From positions 1-64,000 of the forward strand of contig JAANYP010009682.1 of the NCBI GenBank assembly GCA_020465985.1: a stretch of DNA of 64,000 nucleotides, read 5' to 3'. This document shows, piece by piece, positions 10,550 to 21,509 of this stretch. Origin of the DNA: Centrapalus pauciflorus. Taxonomy: Eukaryota; Streptophyta; Magnoliopsida; Asterales; Asteraceae. The position numbers and the translations under genes were made by a program. The first letter of the stretch is position 1. Every line of letters begins with the position of its first letter. The notes beneath the pieces were generated by a model that did no database searches, had not been told where the DNA came from, and saw nothing but the letters and a program-made list of their open reading frames with translations.

Positions 10550-13500
10550 TCATTGTGGATGAACACGTGCATGATCAATTGTTTCTATGAGGCCAAGGAC
10601 GACGTCAAACCGTCGAGTCACTTGCCTAATGTGTAGCCTTTCGTTCAACAGTTCTATGCCACTGAGCATGTCTTGAATATCCTTCGGTTTTCGTTTAAGT
10701 TCTGAGATAGTTTGAACATCATCTTCTTGTAGGCTCTTGGTGAGTTCGGCTCTAACTAATCTGAGAGTACCGTCGGAATATCAAGGCAGGTCTTCTATGC
10801 CCATATACCTTTTCTGCCCTTTCTGATTCAAAAGGATGATTCCCGGCTGCCCCCCATCAAGACTTTGTAAGCTGGATAATGGTCTAGTAGAAAAATATCT
10901 TGTTCTGGGGATTTTAGACCAACTTTAACCAATGCGCTCTCAATCGCCATCTGGAAATCCCTTAAGCACATAATTATAGAGCGGCGATTCATTTTTTTGG
11001 TAAGGGCGGCAGCCGCTGTGACGTGAGTTAATCGTTTCTTGATTCTGTTCTTCAGTTTATCGTGCAGAAACTCAACGTCGTCTATGTTCACAAAGTCTAG
11101 GTCATTTTCATGCAAGAGTTGTACAGATCCGTCTTCTCAGAGAACTTCAAATGCATGAGTAAACACTCGAGCTCTCTTGTACATATGAATCCTGTTAAGC
11201 TTTACAATCTTTGATTTTGACCAGTATTTAACCTTTGGTCTTTTCTCCCTGAGCATCATCTGATTGTACTCTGCCTGTTCAACTCTAGATGCATCGGTTA
11301 GAACCATTAGTAGACGTCTGCTGAATGACCCAGGCTTCCTTCTGAACACCATTTTGAACCTTTCTTCAAGAAAGGGATTCTGAAACTCATTTGCGGGGAA
11401 TTTTCTCAAAAATTATTTCAGGCCTTGAATTGGGGGTTCTTCTAGCTCGGCACGAGGAGCTTCATAATTCTCCCCTTACGTTCCAGCCTTAGCTCTTCTT
11501 TTAAATCCTCGGACAAAGACTGTACCCCACCTTTTGAATACCAATTAACCCAATATAGATCATTCTCATTGTGGATTTGAGTCACTTCAGGCCTAACATC
11601 AAAGCAATCCACGGTTCTAGAACCTGAAGACTCGGCTTCCTTGGTTTGGGGTTGGGGTATTGTTTGGACTGTGGGAGAACTTTGGATTGGTGGGGTTTCT
11701 TTGGAAGTAAGGGAGGTAGCTTGGATAGAATACATGTTCTCTTGTTGAGGCACGTGGGGTGGGAAATTTAAGAATTCAAAAAATGATGATGATTTTTGTG
11801 GAGACTCAGGTTCAGGCTTAGGAATTATCGAAGGATAGTCTTGGTCAATATCAGAGTCTGTATCAGACATTAATATGATTTTGACCTTTTCAAAGATTGG
11901 ATCATATTCCACCATGGCTGTGAGTGGATCTAACGGTGCAGCACCTTGAAAAATTTGTTCACACTCAATCATTTCCTGAGCCCCTGAACTCTGTTCCCCA
12001 AACCCTTGTATTTCTAACCCTTCTTCCAGTACTGCTCCCCCTATATTTAGCATCTCGCCCTCCGACTGAACCCTTTGGTGTTTCTCCTCCTCACGGCGAT
12101 CAGGGTCGTCCTGATCGTCATGTTTTCTCTTTAGGGATTCAGCCTGAGGACGACATTGAAGTTCAATGACCGCTGATTCTAGGCAGTCCATTCTGCTATT
12201 CAGCTGCTCCTGGACTTGAAGGATAAGACGAGTAAGGTTGTCCATATTTTCGGAGAGCTCGGTTATCTGTGATTGGACTGAGCGGGTACCTGGTGGCGGC
12301 TGTTCCTCAGAGGCAACACCCTTACCCTTGATAAATGATAACATGGCGCTGTGTCGCTCCTCGGAAGCTTCCTTATGGGCGTCCACGTCAGCCCGGGTAA
12401 CAACACCAGCAGCACGAAGAGCCGTTGTTAGCATCTCGAGAGATATCTCGGGATGGGCTGATGTTGATGGAATTTGTTTGTCAACACCGGGTCTTCCTTC
12501 CGTCATCTCTGGCTCCACTGCAGGATGCTCAGATCCGGAAGTTTGCGGAGCCGCCACGAAGGTGGCTTGTTCAGGAAATGACACCATGGAGGCGTCGTGC
12601 GTTGTGTGTGGGGTTGTGGTGTGAGCTGTGGTCAAAAGAACGGTGGTCACCGGGGGCGATAGGTGACCTGCTTCAACACCACCTCTCTCCGAGTGAGAGG
12701 GTGATGGAGTATGTGCAGCCTCCCCGTGGAATGAAAATGTTTCCCGTAGAGGTGAGACAGAGTGGATGGTAGGGGTTATTTCTACCACTGGACTGGTGGT
12801 CTTATGGTGGGTAGTCCGGCTGATAGGGCTTAGAACACCCTCAGATAAAGCACTCTCATCCTTCAATTGGACAGAGACGGTCCGTTCTCAGTCGACCGCC
12901 TCTTCCTGCTCACCCTCAACTCCCTCCCTCACAACAGACAGCTCCCGCTCACTCGTACCCAAAATATTTTCAACTGCAGCCTCTACTCCCTCGATCTCAC
13001 TCAAACGCTCCTCTCCTTCGGACTGGTTAGGCTCAGTCGGATCTGACCGAGCCTCATCCAGATATATTGCCCTTATGTAGTCCCTGACCCTTTCCGTTTG
13101 AACGGCTTGATGAAGCAGCGATAATGGAATATCCATGACCGCAACATTGGCAGTGGCCATTGGGATCTTGATTGGTTGAAGCGAGACGGTGAAGTATACG
13201 TCAGCTTCGGGACGTTCATGGATTTCCTCATCGTTATCCATTGCATATTGAATTATCAGTTGAAGGAACCTTTAGAATGGAATGTATTTCCGTCCTCTTC
13301 TGGTTCGTTTCTCTAGGACCGCTCTCTTTAATTCTTCAAAGATGAATGCCGCATAGTCATAATGACGATCGTATGCAAAGGCGGCAAACATCGCGAGTAC
13401 TTGGATAGATGCGGAGTCGTATCCTGAATGTTTGCTTGTGAAGCACTTGTTGATTATGTCAAACAGGACTCTCCAATGGAACTGAAGATGCTTTGTCCTG

Positions 13501-14298
13501 AAATCTGATGGCCTGGTGAGTTGGCCATCATATCCCAAGGACTGGATTTCTTCTAGGGTTTGAATGGAAGAAGGAATGGGGGCAAAGGCGTATTTGGATA
13601 CAGAGTGGTTTTCAGAGCGTAGGCGGAGAATATGGCGAATGGGTTCTTGGGTGACTTTGATAGGAACAGAATGCCGCATAGTCATAATGACGATCGTATG
13701 CAAAGGCGGCAAACATCGCGAGTACTTGGATAGATGCGGAGTCGTGTCCTGAATGTTTGCTTGTAAAGCACTTGTTGATTATGTCAAACAGGACTCTCCA
13801 ATGGGACTGAAGATGCTTTGTCCTGAAATCTGATGGCCTGGTGAGTTGGCCATCATATCCCAAGGACTGGATTTCTTCTAGGGTTTGAATGGAAGAAGGA
13901 ATGGGGGCAAAGGCGTATTTGGATACAAAGTGGTTTTCAAAGCGTAGGCGGTAAATATGGCGAATGGCTTCTTGGGTAACTTTGATGGGAACGGAATCGA
14001 TTATAGTGGTGAAGTGGGGTTCAACATCAGATACGAAGGTTAGGTGATGCCAGAACTGTTGAAGGTAGATGGATGGTACGGAAATGGCGGTGGATAGTGC
14101 GTAGAAAATGGGATGGTCTTTGAGAATATCAAAAGTGATATCCTTGGCTTCGTGGCGAAGGGTAGAAATGTCAAGTTGCCAGTTGTAAGGGAAAAACTCA
14201 ACAAACTGGGAAGAGGGGAGAAGAGATTCTTCGGGTAGTTGGGCATTGTTATTTGGTAGCGGAGAATGCAGAAGGGTTAAGATGATTTCCGGATCCAT
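10550..14298 (-). pseudogene. Additional ORF of copia element (post-pol), broken
   Basis: The predicted start ATG (14298) lies five bases after an acceptor-like GTTTACAG. The N-terminal domain (about 200 residues) contains YLQQFWHHL and a RLTRPSDFRTKHLQ/HWRVLFDIINKCF core, resembling the extra domain found in many copia polyproteins of composite plants. An in-frame TAA (13272-13274) follows KYIPF; 33 bases on, MDNDEEIHERPE opens an acidic Pro/Ser/Thr-rich part. This includes a coiled coil and a basic KRKH stretch near 12130. The C-terminal part (11409-10828) is broken by frameshifts. A 325-bp tandem duplication (13344-13668, 13669-13993) adds a repeat. No signal peptide or membrane segment is visible, so nothing supports an envelope protein. 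Confidence 0.8.
13344..13993 (-). repeat. Tandem duplication of 325 bp inside the additional ORF
   Basis: Two near-identical copies (13344-13668 and 13669-13993) begin GAATGCCGCATAGTCATAAT and differ at few sites. They duplicate the IINKCF-containing part of the N-terminal domain. The homologous ORF at 59447-62864 has only one copy, so the duplication is specific to this insertion. Confidence 0.85.
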
Positions 14299-14330
14299 GA
14301 GTCCTGTAAACATGAAACAGTATTAGTATA

Positions 14331-16783
14331 TGTAACAACCTAACTTTTTATCAATCATGTAACGCTTGATTTTGATATAATAATGTAATTTTGTTATATT
14401 ATTATGATGCAAATATTAATTAAGTAAATATGATTTTAAATTATATTTATGATTTAATTGAGTAAAATAAAAGAGATATAAAATACAAAAGTATAGTGGG
14501 TTAAATTGCAAACATAATTGATTAAATATAAAATCAAGATTAATGACTTTTATTGTCATTTAATACAAAATTTCTCTCTCTCTTCTTTCTCTCTCTAAGC
14601 CTACGGCTTCTTCTTCATTTCATCAAAAAGATTGTAAGTTTAAATTAATTGAAGATTTGAAGACATTTGAAGGTTACAAGAAGCAAAGATTATCATCAAA
14701 CAACAAGACTTAGAGGTAATATGTGATTTAAATTTCAAGAAAATATGAATTTGGTTCGGTTTTTGGGTAAATCCGAAACCAAGAATTAAAATCATGGATT
14801 TTTATGTTGCATGTCTATGATTTTAGATGATTATGATGAAATGAAGTATATAAAGGTTATAGAAACAAAAATCAGAGGTTTGATCATCCAAATTATTACG
14901 AAAACTGAATTTTTATGATAAAAAGATGTTCTTGATAAAAATGACTTATTTTGGATGATCTTGATAGATTTATAATGTTATTGATAGGGAAAATAGTTTA
15001 AAAACAACACAAATATGATAATACAACATAATAATATATTGCATGTTAATATAAATCAGTTTTGGTGAATTATTTGATAAAATCCGTATGAATGTGACCA
15101 AGAACACCAAGAACAAAAATCTGGGAAAATTACTAAGTATGGGGTCTGAATTCGGTTAAGACCGAATTCGGATGGTGCCCATTTTGGACCTATGATTCGG
15201 TTCGGATGATATCATTATCGGAGCTCAAGATTTCGGATAACCAATTTCGGATTTAGTTTAAATTCGGATGATTGATTTGGACATTATTGGTCCGAATTCT
15301 GATCCTAATTCGGATATATGCTCAATTCGGATAGCACCAATTTCGGTCCTAAGTCAAATCCGGATGATGGTTTGGTCCGAAATCCGGATCTCCACTTCGG
15401 ATGTGTCCGAATTCGGATCCCAATCCCGGCTAATCCGAAATTAATGGTCCGAAATGCAATTATTATATTTTAATATTTTAGTTAAAATAAATGTCCATAT
15501 AAATATATATAAATTGTTATATATATATATTTAGTGAACTATTGGCAAATTTAAAGGAATAAAGAATATGATCGAACAAAATATTGATGAACTGAAAGTT
15601 ATCAGAATCAGATAGAATTAAAGACTTTAATGACCAAAAGATGATGAAATTCCATGATAATGATGATGATATTGATATGGGATTTATATGATATAATTCT
15701 GGACAGGTTCAGTGAAATTCTGAACATAAAGACAAAGATTTTAAAAGACTTAAAAGCGGGTCAGAGAATTGATTGACAGATTGCAGATTGACAAAATCCT
15801 GAGATAACTCAGGTGGCAGATTCATATATCTGTTTGACCAAGACCCAAACCTGTGAGTTATAGATATTCAGATTGAACATGCATAGATCCGGTTGAGATA
15901 TATTGATGCTGTAGATCTATTGACATTCATTTATCAGCTGGATTGAGACCTGTGCACACCATGGTTGGGTGTTGCCCAGTGAATCATGATAGCTATTTGA
16001 TTATCTTTTCATATTGCATTTAATAATTGCTTTAGACTTTGCTTTATGATTCATTGCTATCATGACTTCTAAGACATATGCTTACATCATTGATCAGACA
16101 TTTGATACATTGATTCAGCTTGACTAGCCCTTAAGGTCTATTGTTCTAGACCCGGCTATTTCACCAGTTCTTATGAACTTGGTAATGACCTCCGATGTTC
16201 CGCCATATTGACTTACTGGTAGCTAGCCCAGTATGTGGCTGATCCCCACGATTTAAGCGTGAGTGTGGCTTGAACATCATCCGATTCTATGATTCTATAT
16301 CTCAATCATGAGGGCTGTAGCGGCAGCCAAGACATATCACGCTTAGACTAATGACTCCGCTTGACACGCATGTTGATATTGAAAATCTATAAACTCACTA
16401 AGCGTTGCTTACAGATGTTGCATTAATATTTTACAGGAAAAGCCAAAGGAAAATCACCTGCAGGACCTAGTACTTAGGTCATTCAAGATCCAAGTTTTGA
16501 AGCTTTCTTAGACCACTACTCAACAAACTCTCTGGTACTGATTGGAAAACAGTAAATGTGGTGGTTCTGGGTAGACTTGACGTGATGTATGATGTTATGA
16601 CTAGATTAGATGTTACCCTTTTATAACTTTATTTTGAAATATGTAAACTTAATCCTAATCTTGTATGTACATGTAATTTTATTATTCCGCAATTTAATTA
16701 CCCTATCTTAGTATGGTTGATATCGTATTGCAATTTGTGGGACCTAGACTCTGAGGACTGCCACGGAAGGGGAGGTCTTCACA
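14331..16783 (+). repeat. Gypsy 5' LTR, about 2.45 kb
   Basis: Bounded by TGTAACAACC and GGGAGGTCTTCACA, the latter just before the primer site. Between about 15140 and 15450 it holds a dense run of TTCGG/CCGAA half-sites. The start TGTAAC resembles LTRs of plant chromoviruses, but lineage cannot be settled from the LTR alone. Confidence 0.75.
15140..15450 (+). repeat. Cluster of TTCGG/CCGAA half-sites in Gypsy LTR
   Basis: About twenty copies of TTCGGAT, TTCGGTC or CCGAA occur in 310 bp, several as the palindrome CCGAATTCGG or as CCGAAATCCGG. Spacing is irregular, unlike a satellite. The same motif fills two parts of the 14-kb copia (50041-50500, 58743-59130). Confidence 0.75.
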
Positions 16784-16785
16784 GG

Positions 16786-16797
16786 ATGGTATCAGAG
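16786..16797 (+). other. Primer-binding site (initiator tRNA-Met type)
   Basis: TGGTATCAGAGC, complementary to the 3' end of plant initiator tRNA-Met, three bases after the LTR end. Confidence 0.85.
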
Positions 16798-16982
16798 CAC
16801 TAGTTTGAGTGAATCAAGTATTACGTGAGTATACTTGATCTCAAACTGAAGCAATACATATATATCAATCATTTAGGTGGTTTGAACTGAGATAGGATGT
16901 ACAGACTGTTAGGATGGGAAAAAGGGTACATAGACCTAAGTCTATAAACTGATAGTTACATGCTTTTAATTTTCAGTAAAAG

Positions 16983-17463
16983 ATGTCAGGATCAGGTGAT
17001 ATTCCCAGCAACATGAATCCACAACAAATGTTTGAAATGATGCAACAATTTCTAGCCCAACACTCAGAACAACAAAACAAAATGATGCAAGAACAGTTTC
17101 GTGCCAGAGATGAGGCCGAAGCTAAAAGACGTGAAGATAAGAAAAATAAAAGAAAAGAAAAGCAAGTTCAGACCAATGAATCTGATTCTGATAATTCAAA
17201 TCCCGAAACTCAAATTCCTCAGCCAAAAGGCTGCAAGTTTAAAGATTTCAAAGCGAGCGGTGCCCTGAACTTCGAGGGTACAGTTAATCCGATTCAGGCG
17301 ATGGATTGGATTAGTCACACTGAAGAAATCTTCAGGATCTCTGACTGTTTAGATTCTAAGAAAGTGAGCTACGCGTCTGCGTTGTTTGTTGGAGCTGCTC
17401 GCGCATGGTGGAAGACACAGCGAAGCATATACGGGGAGGAAGTCATTCAGACATTGGAATGGC
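16983..17463 (+). pseudogene. Gypsy gag, 5' part
   Basis: Opens MSGSGDIPSNMNPQQMFEMM and continues with a charged K/R/E region (residues 35-60) and the start of a retrotransposon Gag domain: FKASGALNFEGTVNPIQAMD, then FVGAARAWWKTQ. About 160 residues are preserved without stops, so the gene was intact until cut. Identity ends near LEW (about 17463); the rest of the open frame is microsatellite translated as poly-Phe. The zinc knuckle and all of pol are absent. Gag would form the virus-like particle core in the cytoplasm. Confidence 0.8.
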
Positions 17464-17504
17464 TCCAATTAATGCATTTCTGCAGGTGCAAGTCTGTAGG
17501 GAGC

Positions 17505-17683
17505 TTCTTCTTCTTCTTCTTCTTCTTCTTCTTCTTCTTCTTCTTCTTCTTCTTCTTCTTCTTCTTCTTCTTCTTCTTCTTCTTCTTCTTCTTCTTCTTC
17601 TTCTTCTTCTTCTTCTTCTTCTTCTTCTTCTTCTTCTTCTTCTTCTTCTTCTTCTTCTTCTTCTTCTTCTTCTTCTTCTTCTT

Positions 17684-17714
<31 letters not shown>

Positions 17715-17747
17715 ATAATAATAATAATAATAATCATAATCATAAAA

Positions 17748-17830
<83 letters not shown>
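17505..17830. repeat. Compound microsatellite (TTC)~70-(TAA)n-(GAT)n-(AAT)n
   Basis: About 209 bp of perfect TTC repeats (17505-17713) change into TAA, CAT, GAT and AAT repeats. Long homopolymeric frames on both strands come only from this tract. It sits exactly at the truncation of the Gypsy gag. Confidence 0.95.
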
Positions 17831-17831
<1 letters not shown>

Positions 17832-17966
17832 TTATCACAAGCTTTCTCTTGTAATCACAAAAATCCCAAAAGTATGTTCTTAGTTTTATAGCAAAAATTT
17901 CCTTAAAAATTGAAATATTGTACATTCTTTTATTATTTATAATATCTCATTGGCTTATAAATAATA

Positions 17967-18924
17967 GGGAAAATTGTGCAAAAAAACCTCTAAGTTTGAT
18001 CATTTTTGCGATTAAAACCCTCAATCATTTTTCGTTGCACAAAAAACCTCCAACCAGTTAAAACTTCGTAAATTTGGGTTTTTTTCAAAAAATTTGACTT
18101 GCAACCGGTTTAGCCGGTTGCAACTTGATGACATGTAAAACTTTTAAATAGATATTTGCGTTAAAAACCCCTTCTTGTTTAGTTTTTTCAATTAAAACCC
18201 CAAATCACTTTTCATTGGATAAAAAACCTCCAACCAACAAAGATAATTAAAGTTGAGTCTTCACTAATTGCATTTTGATGACATGGATATTTATTAAAAT
18301 TTTATTTATCAAACAAAGAATTCGTTTCCCAATGAAACCCCCACCCTCTAGGCTCTAGCGAAACTTTTGGCTCTAGCTGATCATATTGAGAAGCTAAACT
18401 TAAACATAAATAAATGAAATTGAACATAAAGTTGAACCTAAAAATGCAACTCGTGAACACAAAACGAAATCGATTCCATCGGCACAATTGAAGTTAAAAT
18501 TCAAGATTAAGCGGCAAAAGTTAACCGAACATACATACATAAAATAAACAACATTGAACATAAAGAGGGGATGGAGTAATCGGAGTTGCCGGATGTAGAG
18601 GATAAGAGAAGACGTAAATATAATTGTTGGTTAGATGTGAGAAAAAAATAGTTAAGGGTTTTAATCGAAAAAGCCCATTTCGGGGCTTTTTATGCAAAAA
18701 ACCAGTTTAAGAATTATACATGTAGTGTCACGTAGGCGCCACGTAAGTCGGGTTTGCCATGTGGATGCCATGTGTGTGTCATGTAAGAATAGTAACCTAT
18801 TATAACATGTAACGTCCTAATTTCAAAAGATTTTACCGGGTAGCAGTTTTTTGTGCAATAAAAAATGGTTAGGGTTTTAATCACAAAAGTGGTCCAACTT
18901 TAGGGTTTTTTGCGCAAATTTCCC
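17967..18924. mobile_element. Non-autonomous MULE-like element with 9-bp target duplication
   Basis: Both ends read GGGAAA(A/T)TTG(T/C)GCAAAAAA inward, and the terminal inverted repeats align over about 80 bases (ATTTTTGCGATTAAAACCCT matches ACTTTTGTGATTAAAACCCT). The exact 9-bp sequence TAAATAATA flanks it (17958-17966 and 18925-18933), the size typical of Mutator-like elements. The interior encodes no transposase. Confidence 0.85.
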
Positions 18925-19029
18925 TAAATAATATATATTGATTATAAACAATTAAATACATTTTATTAAACATTTAAAAATTGATTAAGCTTTACGGTTG
19001 ATATATTAAAAATCTAACATCTTTTAATA

Positions 19030-19322
19030 GAGAAAACTATGTAAAAAACTAACGTACTTTTGACATTTTTTTAATTAATTCCTTATATAAAAAAACATTT
19101 TCATAAAAGTCCTGAACTTGAAATTTTATCCGAACTACATTCTTTATGAGATACTTTTGGAGTTTTTTATACAATTTGGTTATGCTAGGGACTTTTATGG
19201 AAAACATTTTTTGTAAGAGATTTTTATGAAATACTTTTAAGTTGAGTGACTATATAAAAACGTTTGTGGTGTAAGGACTTAATCAAAAAATGTCTAAAAA
19301 TACGTTTTTGTTATTATTTTTC
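19030..19322. mobile_element. Short TIR element (MITE), family A copy 1
   Basis: Related end-to-end to 27086-27398: shared order GTACTTTTGACATTTTTTTA, TTTTCATAAAAGTCCTGAAC, then an inverted version in the right half ending in TACGTTTTTG. The target duplication is not clear in this copy. Confidence 0.6.
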
Positions 19323-20950
19323 CATCTGAATATAAACATACTTCCAATCATTATATTGTTGTCATTTAGTGTAAAGTTTATTGGTTTCGATTGGAACTAG
19401 AACGAGTTTGGGATGTGTAGAATGCACACTTGTACAAGTATGGTCAAATTCAAGACCCGGGTGTTAAAGCAGGGGCCAAGGTGGCTACATCGCCTTGCGA
19501 GGTCCTATGGGCAGCGCCCTTAGCGGTCAGGGGCCAGAGCCCCTGGTGGTGGTTTTGGAGAGGAAGAATAGTGTACGAGTCTGCAACGGGGTGAGTTTAA
19601 AGTCCTTTGAATCTTAAGCGTGAGATACCCAATTCCTTTATATTACAACACTTGAAGTTGAATTCAACGTGGAAAGATTACACTGATAGATTGGAGCACA
19701 TGCTTATTTATCATCCAAAGGTATGTGCTCGATAGTGCAAATTAAGGAGGTTTAAGTTTATCTTCTTAATGATTCTTTTGGTAAAATGCATGTGCATGTG
19801 CATGATTGAAAAGAATCACTTATGTGAATGTGAAGTTTAGCCACTTTAACAAAGTATTGGACTTGAGTTTGTTTACATTCTTGAATGGATGAGACATATG
19901 TCTATAATAGTGTTAGGATTTAGTATTTGACTATATGAACTTATGTGTATATTATCTTCAGATATTCAAATGGGTTGATGGATTCAATTCTTAGAACACC
20001 CTGATTCTCGAATATTTGAATTGTATGATATGCTAATGCGAAAAATTCAATCTTTAACACTCTTTCATTTATGCATAAGGTTGATTTGATTGTATGTTTT
20101 CGCTTATTTTAGATTACACTAAAATGGGGGTATTTTTGTGTAACTCATTGACCAAGTTTTTGGTTTTAGTTAGAACTAGAATGAGTTTGGGAGGTGCAAA
20201 GTGCACACTCGTATAAGTTTGGTCAATGTCAAGACTCGGACGTGAAAGCGGGGGGCAATGGGGCTTGGCCCCCTTGCAGGGTCCTAGGGGCGCTAGGGGC
20301 GGAGCCTCTGACGGTGGACCCTATCTTAACAGCGTTTGGCTTGTAAATGCTACCATCTTAACAACGTTAACAACAATAATTGTTAAGGTAATGTTATTGT
20401 TTATAAAGGTTGGTATCTTAACAACTTTAGTGACATTAACGTAATATCACTGTTAAAATAGTGACGGTTACAACTGCTTTAGTTGGTTGAATGAAAAGTT
20501 AATCTATTTTATCTACTTGATTTTGTTGGTAAAAGCAGTATAATATACAAACGAATTCATCAGTCAAGTCTAATGCATTTTCTTGTGATTATCCTATAAC
20601 TTTATTTGGTTACCAAATTAAGACAAATAATTGTTATTAGAAACCGAAGACATACGATCACAAGATCATCTTAGTGATTCCTAAATTCGTTTCCATCCTA
20701 TACCCTCAAAATTTTCTAACGTATATCATAGATAACAATTCTTTAATAATATTACGATCGAATATCGACCCATCCATTTGAAAAAAATCATAATATTTCT
20801 TCTGATAACTCAAAACCCAAACCAAATGTGCACGATCAAACTTATTCAATTTGGTTTTTAGGTGGATTGAATAATAATCAGAAATCCAAAAACTTGATAA
20901 TAACCCACCAGATTAACAACCAAAAAATTAAGATTTATACACATTAATTG
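19323..20950. other. Decayed direct-repeat pair, possible LTR remnants
   Basis: Blocks at 19380-19560 and 20158-20320 are similar direct repeats: GGTTTTAGTTAGAACTAGAA-like start, GTGCACACTCG, then a GC-rich GGGGCTTGGCCCCCTTGC/AGGGGCGGAGCC-type segment. Such GC-rich ends are common in LTRs of plant copia elements. No primer site or coding region is seen in the 0.6 kb between them. The rest is AT-rich without genes. Confidence 0.45.
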
Positions 20951-21464
20951 AAAAGGAAATTTACGCGAAAAAAAAAAGCCCTAAGTTAAATTATTTTTGT
21001 GATCAAAACCTCAAATTAACCATTTTTCGTTGCACAAAAACTCGTAACTGACTAAACTTATCAAAATGAGATTTATGATTAAAAGTTAAAACTTACCAAA
21101 ATGATTTAAACTTTCAAAAAACAATGACTTGCAACCTGATGAACTGGTTGCAATCTGCTGATCAACCTTTCGTCGCAGACAAACATTCTTTCTAACGAAC
21201 TCAATTGTCTGTATTTTATGATTCAAATCCAAATTTTTTGTTGATTTCTCTGTTCAAATCTATGCTTTTTTGTTAGAATTTACTTTTTCGACAAAATTCT
21301 GGTGGTCACTGGTGACTTGTCGACGGTGGCCTGTGAGTTCCAACCGGTAATATCTCATTTTCGTGAGATTTTATCAGTTAGATATTTTTTATAAAAAAAT
21401 GATTAAGAATTTTTCTCATAAAAATGATCAAACTTAAAATTTTTGGCACAAATATCTCTGATTA
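20951..21464. mobile_element. MULE-like TIR element, decayed
   Basis: The left end (GGAAATTTACGCGAAAAAA, then TAAATTATTTTTGTGATCAA) and the reversed right end (GAGATATTTGTGCCAAAAA, then TTTGATCATTTTTATGAG) are divergent inverted repeats. They resemble the ends of the element at 17967-18924. The 9-bp flanks agree only partly. It encodes nothing. Confidence 0.5.
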
Positions 21465-21509
21465 AAAGTGAAGTTGACTTGCATTTTTTATGCTCATTTT
21501 CTTTTTAGG

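Larger units (their letters stand above)
10179..14330 (-). mobile_element. Copia fragment: 3' LTR plus additional ORF
   Basis: Same family as the 14-kb copia at 49264-63245: the LTR starts TGTTAGATATT, the polypurine tract is GAAAAGGGGGAGAT, and the additional ORF matches over its whole length. On the minus strand it runs from just upstream of the ORF (14330) to the LTR end at 10179. Gag, pol and the 5' LTR are absent, cut at the start of a Gypsy LTR at 14331. The missing half may lie beyond that insertion or be lost. Confidence 0.85.
14331..17463 (+). mobile_element. Ty3/Gypsy element, 5' LTR and start of gag
   Basis: The LTR starts TGTAACAACC (14331) and ends TTCACA (16783). A tRNA-Met-type primer site TGGTATCAGAGC follows (16786-16797), then a gag frame from 16983. 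Everything after the middle of gag is missing and replaced by a (TTC)n tract. The left end interrupts the copia fragment, so this insertion is younger than that copia. Confidence 0.8.

Noticed and set aside
11924..13080. Plus-strand frames of 80-130 residues opposite the additional ORF
   Set aside because: The minus strand matches the homologous ORF at 60-62 kb; the plus-strand frames are shadows of its biased codons.
10550..14298. Post-pol ORF as an envelope-like gene
   Set aside because: The position fits, but no signal peptide, membrane segment or fusion-type region is visible in either copy.
17405..17925. Frames coding poly-Phe, poly-Leu, poly-Lys, poly-Asp/Asn or poly-Ser
   Set aside because: They arise from the (TTC)n and neighbouring trinucleotide tracts; only residues before 17463 belong to Gypsy gag.
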